64,000 bases of DNA, taken from assembly GCF_000013745.1 (NCBI RefSeq), contig NC_007925.1, positions 4,030,001-4,094,000 of the forward strand. Direction: 5' to 3'. Positions 8,936-19,333 of the stretch are shown here, one piece after another. Source of the DNA: Rhodopseudomonas_A palustris_F. Its GTDB lineage: Bacteria > Pseudomonadota > Alphaproteobacteria > Rhizobiales > Xanthobacteraceae. The translations under genes and the position numbers were made by a program. Every line of letters starts with the position of its first letter. Within the stretch, counting starts at the first letter, position 1. The notes beneath the pieces were generated by a model. The model worked only from the letters and a program-made list of their open reading frames with translations. It ran no database searches and was not told where the DNA came from.

Positions 8936-9771
8936 GCGGTTTTCGCCTGCGGTCGGGGCCAGAACAACGCCCAATAGATCAATCCCCAATACACCGCATA
9001 AACCAGCACCTGCATCAGGTCGGGGCGTGCCCGGTAGCCGGTCAAAGCGCCGATCAGCCCGCCGATCGGGCCGGAATCCGGCAGGATCGCCGAAGAGTCC
9101 CACAGCCGGCGCGACAGCGTCGGCAGAAAGCCGAGATCGATCAGATTGTCCACCCCGGTCACCAGCAGCGACGCCGCCAGGAACAGCAGCAGGATCTCGG
9201 TGATGCCGAAGAACGTTCTCCATGACATGATCCGGCTTCCGACCTGCAGCAGATAATACGTCGCTATTGCAAGAACGAAGCCAATGATCGCGACCAGCAA
9301 CGGCGCCGCGAACTCGCCGGTCCGCGCCGCGGCCAGCGTCCCATAAAGAAACACCACGGTTTCGCTGCCCTCGCGGGCGACCGCGATCAGCGCCAGCACG
9401 AACACGCCCCACCAGTTGGAGCGATCGGCGGCGCTTTGCAGCGAGGTTTCGATGTCGCGCTTCAGGGTGCGGCCATGGCGGCGCATCCAGAACACCATCT
9501 GCACGATCAAGGCGGCGGCGATCAGCACGGCGCCGGTCTGATAGGCGCGCTGCGCTTCGTCGGGGAGCGTCTCGCCGAACAGCACCAGCACCACGCCGAA
9601 CACCACCGACAGCAACAACCCGGCGGCGACGCCGCTCCACAGATAAATCTTGCCGCGCGCGGCATCGACCTGCTGCCGGGTCAGCCAGGCATTGAGAATC
9701 CCGATCACCAGCAGAGCCTCGACGCTCTCCCGCCAGATCACGAAGGCCACGTTGCCGAGTTGTCCGCCCAA
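8932..9771 (-). CDS. ftrC: FTR1-family high-affinity iron permease
   Basis: This inner-membrane iron permease has 279 residues and about seven hydrophobic helices. Both hallmark REXXE iron motifs are present: RESVE near residue 14 and REGSE near residue 134. The start is a TTG; GGAG lies seven bases upstream, right after the cupredoxin stop. The stop overlaps the ftrD ATG by four bases. Its position between a periplasmic cupredoxin and a 4Fe-4S membrane protein is the FtrABCD order. Confidence 0.95.
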   Translation of the reverse strand: MGGQLGNVAFVIWRESVEALLVIGILNAWLTRQQVDAARGKIYLWSGVAAGLLLSVVFGVVLVLFGETLPDEAQRAYQTGAVLIAAALIVQMVFWMRRHGRTLKRDIETSLQSAADRSNWWGVFVLALIAVAREGSETVVFLYGTLAAARTGEFAAPLLVAIIGFVLAIATYYLLQVGSRIMSWRTFFGITEILLLFLAASLLVTGVDNLIDLGFLPTLSRRLWDSSAILPDSGPIGGLIGALTGYRARPDLMQVLVYAVYWGLIYWALFWPRPQAKTA

Positions 9772-9786
9772 AAGCCCGCTCCGTCC

Positions 9787-10167
9787 TTATTTAGCGACCA
9801 GGACGGCCGGTGGCGCATCCAGATGGAAGTCGTCGAAAAAATCATACTCGCCGGGATCCAGCGTGCGGATCACCAGCGTCGAACTGGCGCCCGGCGCCAA
9901 CACCTTCTCCTTGCGCAGCTCCTTGCTCTCGAACTCGGCCGGCTCCTGGCCGAGATTGTGCAGTTCCAGCTTGAACCGGGTGTTGGCCGGCACTTCGATC
10001 CGGGACGGCGTCACCTTGCCGTCACGAAACTCGATGCGGAACGACGGTTCGTCGTCGGCCCGCGCGCCCGACGCGCCGATCAGCGGCAGCAGCATGGCCG
10101 CCGCCAGCAAAAATACCGGACGGCGCGTCGCGCGCGCCGTCCGGCTGATGATGCAGAAAAGATTCAT
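9787..10167 (-). CDS. ftrB: Periplasmic cupredoxin-like protein of the Ftr system (FtrB-like)
   Basis: This 126-residue secreted protein has a signal peptide (residues about 1-38, ending GARADDE) and a single cupredoxin fold. In the FtrABCD model it works with P19 to oxidise or hand over ferrous iron to the permease. No classic blue-copper Cys ligand is visible in the C-terminal loop (DFHLDAPPAVLV). The metal site may therefore be non-type-1 or built from His/Met/Glu. It is 15 bases upstream of ftrC and 92 bases downstream of the P19 gene. Confidence 0.87.
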   Translation of the reverse strand: MNLFCIISRTARATRRPVFLLAAAMLLPLIGASGARADDEPSFRIEFRDGKVTPSRIEVPANTRFKLELHNLGQEPAEFESKELRKEKVLAPGASSTLVIRTLDPGEYDFFDDFHLDAPPAVLVAK

Positions 10168-10210
10168 CTATTCAGAACCTAACCAACCTGGATTCGCCTA
10201 AGAAAGCGAA

Positions 10211-10244
10211 TGCGTCGCAACTGCCTCGGCGATTTTGCGACGCA
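10211..10244. repeat. Inverted repeat between P19 and cupredoxin genes
   Basis: TGCGTCGCA and TGCGACGCA form a perfect 9-bp stem with a 16-base loop. A second small stem (ATTCGC/GCGAAT, 10192-10211) adjoins it. There is no T run, so processing or attenuation is more likely than simple termination. Confidence 0.55.
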
Positions 10245-10259
10245 GCGCATTGATCTGCG

Positions 10260-10814
10260 TCAGTAGGCACCCTTCTTGCCGGTGCCCGCGTAGGTAAATT
10301 CGTATTCCACGGTGAACGGCTTGAACCAGGGTGCTACGCCGGTTTCCTTGTCAACGTGACGGCCGAAATGGCTGCCATGCGCATCGCTGCCGGGCGGCGC
10401 GATGTTGAATTTCAGGGTATATTTGCCCGGACCCTGCAGCTTGACGTTATCGCCGTAGTGCGGACCGTCGCTGGCCACCATCGGCATCGCATCGCCCTTG
10501 ATGCCCTCTTTTTCGCCCGCTTTGATCAACTCGTAGGTGATCTTCAGGTAACCGACCCAGTCGCCCTGGGCGTAGCCGTTCTTGTTGCCCTTCAGCGCCT
10601 TGATGTCGGCTTCGATGTGGATGTCGGATTCCTTGGCCTCGCGCATCATGCCGGGCGGCTCCATATCGATCGGCTGCAGATAGACCGCAGCGACCTCGAG
10701 GCCGGCATCAGCCACGTTTTGCGGCTTCCCGATCGGATATTCCTTGGCCATCGCGGCCGAACCCACGAGAGCCATGGTGGCTCCCAACGCAGCAGTCACA
10801 ACGAAACGACGCAT
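10260..10814 (-). CDS. ftrA: Periplasmic iron-binding protein P19 (FtrA-like)
   Basis: This is the periplasmic Fe(II)/Cu-binding protein that feeds the FTR1 permease. The 184-residue protein has a signal peptide (about 1-24, ending AAMAKEY) and the P19/Tp34 fold. Metal-site residues are recognisable: the Met-rich DMEPPGMM, the His in DGPHYGDN, and the His cluster DAHGSHFGRHVD. ATG 10814 was chosen because AGGGGAC lies nine bases upstream; the longer frame has no such signal. It is the first gene of the four-gene operon and has an ICE-like box about 95 bases upstream. Confidence 0.93.
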   Translation of the reverse strand: MRRFVVTAALGATMALVGSAAMAKEYPIGKPQNVADAGLEVAAVYLQPIDMEPPGMMREAKESDIHIEADIKALKGNKNGYAQGDWVGYLKITYELIKAGEKEGIKGDAMPMVASDGPHYGDNVKLQGPGKYTLKFNIAPPGSDAHGSHFGRHVDKETGVAPWFKPFTVEYEFTYAGTGKKGAY

Positions 10815-10908
10815 TCTTTTGTCCCCTGATATCGCGCCCCAGGCGCGTCTGATCGATCTGACCCTGCCAATGGGAACCGTTCGCGTCAATCAATCTATAT
10901 ATCAATAG

Positions 10909-10925
10909 CTTAGAAGCGCTCCAAA
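10909..10925. promoter_or_regulatory. Candidate iron control element (Irr box) of the Ftr operon
   Basis: CTTAGAAGCGCTCCAAA matches 11 of 14 defined positions of the Irr palindrome TTTAGAA-N3-TTCTAAA. It sits in the promoter region of the P19 gene. Confidence 0.5.
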
Positions 10926-10941
10926 GTGCAGAAAACGGCGT

Positions 10942-12639
10942 TCAGATACCGATTTTCGAGCGATCTGCGGCGGGCGACGCGGACTCGCATCGCCGCTCAT
11001 TCGCGCCCGGCTCCGGCACCAACATCACTGGGCGAGTGGCCCTGCGGCCGATGATATCGGCGACGCTGCCATGAATGATGTCGGTCGGGTCGTCGTGGTG
11101 ACGGGCGCCGAGCACAATCAGCCGGGCGTCGAGATCCGCGGCATGGTCGAGAATCGCTTGTGGCGTTCTTGCGGCAACCTCTTCCCGCACCGCACCGGCG
11201 GCCTGCAGGCCGGCGTCGCGCAGTTGCGCCAAGGCGAGGTCGAGAATGGCGGCGGAGCCGGTGGAACTTTCCGCCTCGGCGGCTTCACCCTCGACCAGTT
11301 CCAGCGGGCGGACATGCAGCACCTCGATCGGCGCGCCCAGCGCCAGCGCTACCTTGGCCGCACGGGCAAGGATCGCCCGGTCGTTGGCGGTGCCGTCGAC
11401 CGCGACCAGGATCGGCCCGGTTGCCGCCGAGGGCGCTTCCGCGGGCGCCGCGGCGGGATGCTTTGAGGCGAACCGACCGAGATTGCCGCGCATCGCCAGC
11501 AGCACGCCTGCGGCGGCCAGCGCCGACACCGCCGCGACCACGAACGACGCCGAGGCGCCGAAATGCTCGGCGATCTTCGGCGCCGCAAAGGGCGCGATCA
11601 CGCCGGCGAACCAGCGCACGAAATTATAGGCCGCCGAGGCCACCGGGCGCGGAAACGGCGAAATCTCCAGCGCCATTTCGGTGAACACGGTGTTGTTGAT
11701 GCCCATCACCGCGCCGGACAGCACCACCGCGGCGACGATGATCGGCACCGAGCCGAAGGCCATGCCGAGGAGCAGCACCGCCAGCGCCAGCAGATTGCCG
11801 ACGCCGAGCGTCAGCGCGCTGAACAGGATCTGCAGCCGCGGCGCCACCAGCACCGAGAACACCGCCAGCGCCAGTCCCCAGCCGAAGAAGATCAGCCCGA
11901 CGGTGTGCGCCGAGGCCTGCAGCACGAAGGGCACGAACGCCAGCACGGTGAAGAACGCGTAATTGTAGAAGAACGCGCTGCCCGCCACCGACAACAGCCC
12001 GCGATGGCCGAGCGCGCGGATCGGATCGACCAGACTGGTTTTCCGCGCCGCCTTGGGCTGCACCTCGAGAAACAACGCAATCGCTACGAAGCCGATGGTC
12101 ATCAGCGCCGCGGTGCCGAAAAACGGATAGCGCCACGACAGGTTACCAAGGGCTGCGCCGAGCAGCGGGCCGACCGAAATGCCGAGCCCGAGCGCCGCCT
12201 CATACAACAGAATCGCGGTGGCGGTGCCGCCGCTCGCCGCCGCCACGATCACCGACAGCGCGGTGGCGACGAAGAACGCGTTGCCGAGCCCCCAGCCGGC
12301 CCGATACAGCACCAGTTCGGTGACCGAATGCGACGTGCCGGCGAGTGCAGCGAAGCAGGCGATCAGCGCCGCGCCGAGCAGCAGCGTCCGCCGCCCGCCG
12401 ATCCGGCTGGAGACGAAGCCAGTCGCCAGCATCATCACCGAGGTCACCGCGAAATAGCTGGTGAACAGCAGCGACACTTGGCTCGGCGTGGCCTGCAGCC
12501 CCTCGGCGATCGAGGTCAGGATCGGATCGACCAGGCCGATCCCCATGAAGCCGACCACCGCGGCGAAGGCGGTGGCCCAGACCGCGCGGGGCTGGCGAAA
12601 GAAACTCGAACCGACGTCGCCGGCGGGGGCATTGGACAT
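10942..12639 (-). CDS. MFS transporter with C-terminal universal stress (UspA) domain
   Basis: This 565-residue protein has a 12-helix major-facilitator part (about 15-410) and a soluble UspA-like domain (about 425-550, starting GPILVAVDGTANDRA). The MFS part has the drug:H+ antiporter look (GFVSSRIGGRRTLLLG is the loop 2-3 motif). The Usp nucleotide loop is atypical: GARHHDDPTDIIHGS lacks the usual second Gly. ATG 12639 gives MSNAPAGD; the longer frame has no ribosome site. It is divergent from a MarR regulator with two palindromes between, so induction by a small ligand is likely. Substrate is unknown. Confidence 0.88.
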   Translation of the reverse strand: MSNAPAGDVGSSFFRQPRAVWATAFAAVVGFMGIGLVDPILTSIAEGLQATPSQVSLLFTSYFAVTSVMMLATGFVSSRIGGRRTLLLGAALIACFAALAGTSHSVTELVLYRAGWGLGNAFFVATALSVIVAAASGGTATAILLYEAALGLGISVGPLLGAALGNLSWRYPFFGTAALMTIGFVAIALFLEVQPKAARKTSLVDPIRALGHRGLLSVAGSAFFYNYAFFTVLAFVPFVLQASAHTVGLIFFGWGLALAVFSVLVAPRLQILFSALTLGVGNLLALAVLLLGMAFGSVPIIVAAVVLSGAVMGINNTVFTEMALEISPFPRPVASAAYNFVRWFAGVIAPFAAPKIAEHFGASASFVVAAVSALAAAGVLLAMRGNLGRFASKHPAAAPAEAPSAATGPILVAVDGTANDRAILARAAKVALALGAPIEVLHVRPLELVEGEAAEAESSTGSAAILDLALAQLRDAGLQAAGAVREEVAARTPQAILDHAADLDARLIVLGARHHDDPTDIIHGSVADIIGRRATRPVMLVPEPGANERRCESASPAADRSKIGI

Positions 12640-12658
12640 GGCACGCTCACGGGTAATT

Positions 12659-12675
12659 AGATGTGTCATACAGCT
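12659..12675. promoter_or_regulatory. Second, imperfect MarR operator-like palindrome
   Basis: AGATGTGTCATACAGCT resembles the perfect operator at 12699. It starts 20 bases upstream of the MFS start codon. Confidence 0.6.
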
Positions 12676-12698
12676 AAATGACCGAGCACCGGGAAACA

Positions 12699-12715
12699 AG
12701 ATGTATGATACATCT
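12699..12715. promoter_or_regulatory. MarR operator-like perfect palindrome
   Basis: AGATGTATGATACATCT is symmetrical around its central base (eight bases each side). It lies in the divergent MFS/marR intergenic region. Its centre is 40 bases from that of the related site at 12659, close to four helical turns. Confidence 0.75.
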
Positions 12716-12792
12716 AAAACTGCAACCGTGACCCGCGCTGCCGTGCAGGCCTATAACCGGGTCGCCCTCCTCCCCGCGCTGAGACCATCGCC

Positions 12793-13269
12793 ATGAGCTC
12801 CACGCCCGCAAAATCCACCACCGCCGCAAGCGCCGACGTCGTCGCGGCGATCGAGGCGGAGATGTCGTGGCTGGCGCGCGGGCTGGAAGCGGCGCAGCGC
12901 CGCCGCGCCTACCCGCTCGACCGCGCGCAATATCTGCTGCTGCTGATCGTGCAGGCCCACGGCCCGCAGACGGTGATGGAATTGGCCGACCGGCTGCTGC
13001 TCGACGGCTCCACCGTGACCCGGCAGATCGCGGTGATGGAGGAGCGCGGGCTGATCGAGCGCCACGCCAATCCGGCCGACGGCCGCAGCGTGCTGATCCG
13101 CGAAACCGCTCTGGGCGCGCGCGACGCCGCCAAGATGCGGCAGATGCGGCTGCAGCGGATGCAGAAGCTGTTCAAGGGGTGGAGCGACGCCGAACGCGAC
13201 GCGTTCGCAACATTGCTCGCCAAATTCAATACGGCGCTGACCGCGAGCCTGCGCGCCGAAGACAACTGA
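12793..13269 (+). CDS. MarR family transcriptional regulator
   Basis: This 158-residue protein has the winged-helix MarR fold. The recognition-helix segment is MELADRLLLDGSTVTRQIAVMEERG, followed by a DGR wing (NPADGRSVLIRET). It is divergent from the MFS-Usp gene, and the shared 150-base promoter region holds two related palindromes. Autoregulation and repression of the transporter is the natural inference. The next gene downstream, the encapsulin shell, is 355 bases away, so co-transcription is not evident. Confidence 0.92.
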   Translation: MSSTPAKSTTAASADVVAAIEAEMSWLARGLEAAQRRRAYPLDRAQYLLLLIVQAHGPQTVMELADRLLLDGSTVTRQIAVMEERGLIERHANPADGRSVLIRETALGARDAAKMRQMRLQRMQKLFKGWSDAERDAFATLLAKFNTALTASLRAEDN

Positions 13270-13590
13270 TCGATTAGCGCGGGCGAACTCCGCCCGGCCA
13301 GCGCCGCGCGGCGGCGACAACCCGCCTCGACGCCCCGAAAAGCGCGGCTCCGCGCATCGCCGCAGCGTGCAGCTTTGCGTCCGTAGATGATTTTTATCGT
13401 CCAGCCCCGGATTTTCGCACAATCACCTCGTGCTTAGTACGACATTCCAAATCGGCGAATATTTCGAAACGCACGTTCTGCACTCTCGCCTTGAACAATG
13501 GAACTCCGGGCGATACGACGCAATCAGCAAGCGATCATTGTTCGACGTCTCAACCACCAATACCACACAACGCATACGCCAACACAAGTC
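13270..13590. other. Encapsulin promoter region
   Basis: This is a non-coding stretch, visibly more AT-rich in its second half, with no feature other than the frame noted next. An open frame runs in phase with the shell from GTG 13430, giving a 65-residue extension. It looks non-coding, and the good ribosome site is at 13614. Confidence 0.5.
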
Positions 13591-13610
13591 CGGCCGCGTG
13601 ATCGCGGCCG
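13591..13610 (+). promoter_or_regulatory. GC-rich hairpin just upstream of the shell ribosome-binding site
   Basis: CGGCCGCG and CGCGGCCG form a perfect 8-bp stem with a four-base loop. It ends three bases before the AGGAG (13614-13618) that serves the ATG at 13625. It could tune shell translation or protect the transcript end. Confidence 0.55.
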
Positions 13611-13624
13611 CGCAGGAGATAGGC

Positions 13625-14564
13625 ATGGCCGAAGATACCGATGTCCGACGCACGCTGAGCGAATCCGCGGCGCGTCAACTCGCCAACGCGACCAAGACCC
13701 GGGCGCAATGGTCGGGCATTTCACCGCGCTGGCTGGTGTCGTTTCTGCCCTGGACGCCGGTGGAAGCCGGCATTTACCGACTCAATCGGGTCAAGGAAGC
13801 GATCGCGCTGTCCGACGCCGACGTGCAATGCAGCCCGCTACGCGACCGCGACGCCGACCTACCGGAGACTTTCGTCGACTACGAAGTCGCGCCGCGGGAG
13901 TACTCGCTCAACGCGGTGACCACGGTGCTGGAAGTGCAGACCCGCGTCTCCGATCTCTACAGCCATCCTTACGACCAGATTCAAGAACAACTCCGGCTGC
14001 TGATCGAGAAGGTCAAGGAGCGGCAGGAAAGCGAAATCATCAACAACCGCGACTACGGCCTGATCTCCAATGCCGCACCGACGCAGCGGATCTCGACCCG
14101 GGGCGGCGCGCCGACGCCGGACGATCTCGACGAACTGATCACCAAGGTGTGGAAAGAGCCGGCGTTCTTTCTCGCCCATCCGCGCGCGATCGCGGCGTTC
14201 GGCCGTGAATGCACCCGGCGCGGCGTGCCGCCGCCGACCGCGACGCTGTTCGGCTCGCCGTTCCTGACCTGGCGCGGACTGCCGCTGGTGCCCTCCGACA
14301 AGCTGCCGATCGACGAGAACGGACGCTCGTCGATTCTCCTGCTACGCACCGGCGAGAAGCGCCAGGGCGTGGTCGGGCTATTCCAGCCGGGGATTCCCGG
14401 CGAGGTGGCGCCGAGCCTGTCGGTGCGCTTCATGGGCATCAACCGCAAGGCGGTCGCCTCCTATCTGATCTCGCTGTATTGCTCGACCGCGATCCTGACA
14501 CACGACGCGCTCGCCGTGCTCGACGACGTCGAGGTCGGCAAGTATCACCAATATCCGTTCACCT

Positions 14565-14572
<8 letters not shown>
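13625..14572 (+). CDS. Family 2A encapsulin nanocompartment shell protein (SrpI-like)
   Basis: This 315-residue HK97-fold shell protomer self-assembles into an icosahedral protein compartment. The N-terminal block is diagnostic for Family 2A: RQLANATKTRAQWSGISPRW and LPWTPVEAGIYRLNR match the SrpI arm. The following E-loop/P-domain (VTTVLEVQTRVSDLYSHPYDQIQEQL) and the C-terminal GKYHQYPFTYV also fit. No cyclic-nucleotide-binding insert is present, which separates it from Family 2B. ATG 13625 has AGGAG at the right distance. Its stop overlaps the cargo gene by eight bases, so shell and cargo are translationally coupled. In Synechococcus elongatus, the homologue SrpI is induced by sulfur starvation. 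Confidence 0.96.
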
Positions 14573-16601
<2,029 letters not shown>

Positions 16602-16624
16602 TAGCGGTTCAAAAAAACGAGGCT

Positions 16625-16741
16625 GTCATTCCGGGGCGCGAGGGCGAAGGCCCGAGCGAACCCGGAATCCAGTACTCACCGCCCTGGGATACTGGATTCC
16701 GGGTTCACTCGCCGCTTGCGCGGCTCGTGCCCCGGAATGAC
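16625..16741. repeat. Palindromic intergenic repeat, class A copy 2
   Basis: This ~117-bp copy begins GTCATTCCGG and ends CCGGAATGAC. It fills the gap between the convergent desulfurase and serine acetyltransferase genes and may act as a bidirectional transcript end. Confidence 0.85.
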
Positions 16742-16765
16742 AGCGTTAGTCATTGCGCGCCCGCC

Positions 16766-17713
16766 TCAAATCCCGGCGCCGTCGTCAAAACTCTCGCTGC
16801 GCGCCTTGGCCTGGGTGACGACGCTGCCGGGCGGCAGGCTCTTGGTCAGCCAGACGCTGCCGCCGATCGAGGAGCCGTGACCGATGGTGATGCGGCCGAG
16901 CACGGTGGCGCCGGCATAGATCACCACGTCGTCTTCGACGATCGGGTGGCGGTCGCCGCCCTTGACGATGGCGCCGTTGTCGTCGACCTCGAAGCGCTTG
17001 GCGCCCAGCGTCACCGCCTGATACAGCCGCACCCTGCGACCGATCTTGGCGGTCTCGCCGATCACCACGCCGGTGCCGTGATCGATGAAGAAGCTTTCGC
17101 CGATCTCGGCGCCGGGATGGATATCGACGCCGGTCTGCGCATGCGCCAGTTCGCCGATGATCCGCGCCAGCATCGGCACGCCCAACAGATACAGCCGATG
17201 CGCGATGCGATGGCGGATGATCGCGGCGATGCCGGGATAGCAGAACACCACCTCGTCGAGACTTTTCGCCGCCGGATCGCCGTCGAACGCGGCGCGGATG
17301 TCGCTGTCGAGCAGCGCGCGGATTCGCGGCAGGTCGTGGGCGAAGTCGGCGACGATCTCGAGCGCCCGGCATTCCACCTCGCTGCGGCCGAGCGCGCGGT
17401 CGTCGTCGGCGAGTTGCAGCTCGCGCCGCACCTGCTGGCGCAGCGTGCGTAGCGCCTGGTCGAGCGTATCGGCGACGAACCAGTCGATGCCGTCCGGCGA
17501 CAACCCCGCCGGGCCGAAATGCCGCGGATACAGCGCCGCGACGAGGCCATCGACAATGGTGACGATGGCCTCGCGCGACGGCAATTCCGGGAGCGAGCGG
17601 CCCCGGTAGCGCCGCTTTTGGGAAATCGCCCGAAGGCCCGCGAGCTCGGCGACGATGCCGTCGAGATCCCAGGTTTTGTCCGCGACGATCCGCGGTTCGG
17701 GCCGCGCGTTCAT
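16766..17713 (-). CDS. epsC: Serine O-acetyltransferase (EpsC/SrpH type)
   Basis: It makes O-acetylserine from serine and acetyl-CoA, the substrate of cysteine synthase. The 315-residue protein has an alpha-helical N-terminal half and a C-terminal left-handed beta-helix (from about residue 185). Acyltransferase residues are visible in GVDIHPGAEIGESFFIDHGTG, with the catalytic His in FIDHGTG. The ATG at 17713 overlaps the cysK stop by four bases (ATGA), so the two are co-translated; the longer upstream frame shadows cysK. The SrpG-SrpH-SrpI grouping of Synechococcus supports joint function with the encapsulin next door. Confidence 0.94.
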   Translation of the reverse strand: MNARPEPRIVADKTWDLDGIVAELAGLRAISQKRRYRGRSLPELPSREAIVTIVDGLVAALYPRHFGPAGLSPDGIDWFVADTLDQALRTLRQQVRRELQLADDDRALGRSEVECRALEIVADFAHDLPRIRALLDSDIRAAFDGDPAAKSLDEVVFCYPGIAAIIRHRIAHRLYLLGVPMLARIIGELAHAQTGVDIHPGAEIGESFFIDHGTGVVIGETAKIGRRVRLYQAVTLGAKRFEVDDNGAIVKGGDRHPIVEDDVVIYAGATVLGRITIGHGSSIGGSVWLTKSLPPGSVVTQAKARSESFDDGAGI

Positions 17714-18687
17714 GCAGCCAGCACCTGGGCGTCGAACAGGCCCTCGAACAGCACCGACGACAGATAGCGCTCGCCGGAGTCGGGCAGGATCACCACGATG
17801 GTCTTGCCGGCGTTTTCCGGTTTCTTGGCGAGCCGCACCGCGGCCGCCACTGCAGCCCCGCTGGAGATCCCGGACAGGATGCCCTCCTCGCTGGCCAGCC
17901 GGCGGGCATACTCCACGGCTTCGTCGTTCGCGACCTGCTCGATGGCATCGATCAACGACAGATCGAGCACGTCCGGCACGAAGCCGGCACCGATGCCCTG
18001 GATCTTGTGCGGGCCGGGCTTCAGCGCCTCGCCGGCGACCTTCTGGCTGAGGATCGGGCTGGCCGAGGGCTCCACCGCGACCGACAGGATCGGCTTGCCC
18101 TTGGTGGTCTTGATGTAGCGCGACACCCCGGTGATGGTGCCGCCGGTGCCGACGCCGGCGACGAAGATATCGACCGCACCGTCGGTATCGTTCCAAATTT
18201 CCGGGCCGGTGGTCTTTTCGTGGATCGCCGGATTGGCCGGGTTCTTGAACTGCTGCAGCAGCACGTAGCGGTTCGGATCGGAGGCGACGATTTCTTCCGC
18301 CTTGGCGACCGCGCCGGCCATGCCCTTCGGGCCTTCGGTCAGCACCAGCTTGGCGCCGAACGCGATCAACAGCTTGCGCCGCTCCAGACTCATCGTCGCC
18401 GGCATGGTCAGGGTCAACGGAATGCCCTTGGCGGCGGCGACGAAGGCCAGCGCGATGCCGGTGTTGCCGGAGGTCGGCTCGACGATCTCCTTGCCGGGGC
18501 CGAGCAGGCCACGCTTCTCGGCGTCCTCGATCATCGCCGCGCCGATCCGGCATTTCACCGAATAGGCCGGGTTGCGGCCTTCGATCTTGGCCAGCACGGT
18601 GGCCGGCGCACCGTCGGTGATGCGGTTGAGACGGATCAGCGGGGTGTGGCCGATCGACTGCGCGTTATCTTCGAACCAGCGTGACAT
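17710..18687 (-). CDS. cysK: Cysteine synthase A (O-acetylserine sulfhydrylase, SrpG-like)
   Basis: It forms L-cysteine from O-acetylserine and sulfide. The 325-residue fold type II PLP enzyme has the Schiff-base Lys45 (YSVKCRIG), the substrate loop TSGNTG (72-77) and the phosphate-binding GVGTGGTITG. Its product is the substrate of the encapsulated desulfurase encoded convergently. It is the first gene of a two-gene operon with epsC. The C-terminus is of normal length. Whether this copy is the housekeeping enzyme or dedicated to the nanocompartment cannot be told from the window. Confidence 0.96.
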   Translation of the reverse strand: MSRWFEDNAQSIGHTPLIRLNRITDGAPATVLAKIEGRNPAYSVKCRIGAAMIEDAEKRGLLGPGKEIVEPTSGNTGIALAFVAAAKGIPLTLTMPATMSLERRKLLIAFGAKLVLTEGPKGMAGAVAKAEEIVASDPNRYVLLQQFKNPANPAIHEKTTGPEIWNDTDGAVDIFVAGVGTGGTITGVSRYIKTTKGKPILSVAVEPSASPILSQKVAGEALKPGPHKIQGIGAGFVPDVLDLSLIDAIEQVANDEAVEYARRLASEEGILSGISSGAAVAAAVRLAKKPENAGKTIVVILPDSGERYLSSVLFEGLFDAQVLAA

Positions 18688-19051
18688 CTTCCATACTCTC
18701 CGTCTTGCAAGGCGGGCGGCTGGTGTGCGATCGACCGCGCGCCGACAACTAACAAGTTGGACGAGCGCATAGGCTCGCCGTCGATCGATTTGATATCACA
18801 GGGAACCCGCGGCGGAACATGGCTAACAAACCGCGTTTTGCAATTTGGAAGGAAGCCATCGCGGCGATCGCGCGCGCAGCAACATCCTTCCACGGCAATG
18901 CCGTGCGACGACACACTTCATCGCTGCCGCAACGCAGCCATCGATCGCGCGACTCACGCCGCAACCAAGCGCCGCGCCGCGCACCGCCGTCGACGCGGCG
19001 GATCGGCGATCAATCGAGGATCTGTGGAAGCCGGAAAGTGACCGGGGAGAT
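18688..19051. other. Gene-free stretch between cysK and tRNA-Tyr
   Basis: It holds the cysK promoter on the minus strand. No convincing open frame, operator or terminator was recognised. Confidence 0.5.
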
Positions 19052-19137
19052 TGGTGGGGGAAGAAGGACTCGAACCTTCGAAGTCATAAGACGGCTGATT
19101 TACAGTCAGCTCCCTTTGCCACTCGGGACACTCCCCC
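19052..19137 (-). tRNA. tRNA-Tyr (anticodon GTA)
   Basis: Read on the minus strand, the 7-bp acceptor stem GGGGGAG / TTCCCCC closes. The anticodon loop CTGTAAA gives GTA, the T arm carries GGTTCGAGTCC, and the variable arm is long as expected for tRNA-Tyr. The CCA end is encoded (19052-19054). Confidence 0.97.
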
Positions 19138-19333
19138 GCCTTGACGTGCCGGGCCGGCTATCCTGAGATGTCCGGATCGGCGACGAAAGCGAAGCCCGCT
19201 AGCGGGCATCCAATCTGGGCGCGGTTATGGGCGAACCCCGCCCCCAAAGTCAACCGATGCGACGGCGAATTTGGTGTGCTGCGACGCTCGTCGGTCGAAT
19301 TGCCAAGCCGAGGAACCCGTGAGACAAGCCGGG

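Noticed and set aside
7511..9640. 709-residue reading frame covering ftrD and most of ftrC
   Set aside because: The part upstream of 8935 is an out-of-frame shadow of ftrC; the true start is the ATG overlapping the ftrC stop.
13430..13624. 65-residue N-terminal extension of the encapsulin shell
   Set aside because: It starts with an unsupported GTG and has non-coding character. The strong AGGAG and the SrpI-like N-terminus both point to ATG 13625.
16766..18553. 595-residue reading frame upstream of the serine acetyltransferase
   Set aside because: The first ~280 residues are Arg/Pro-rich shadow of cysK. The acetyltransferase starts at 17713.
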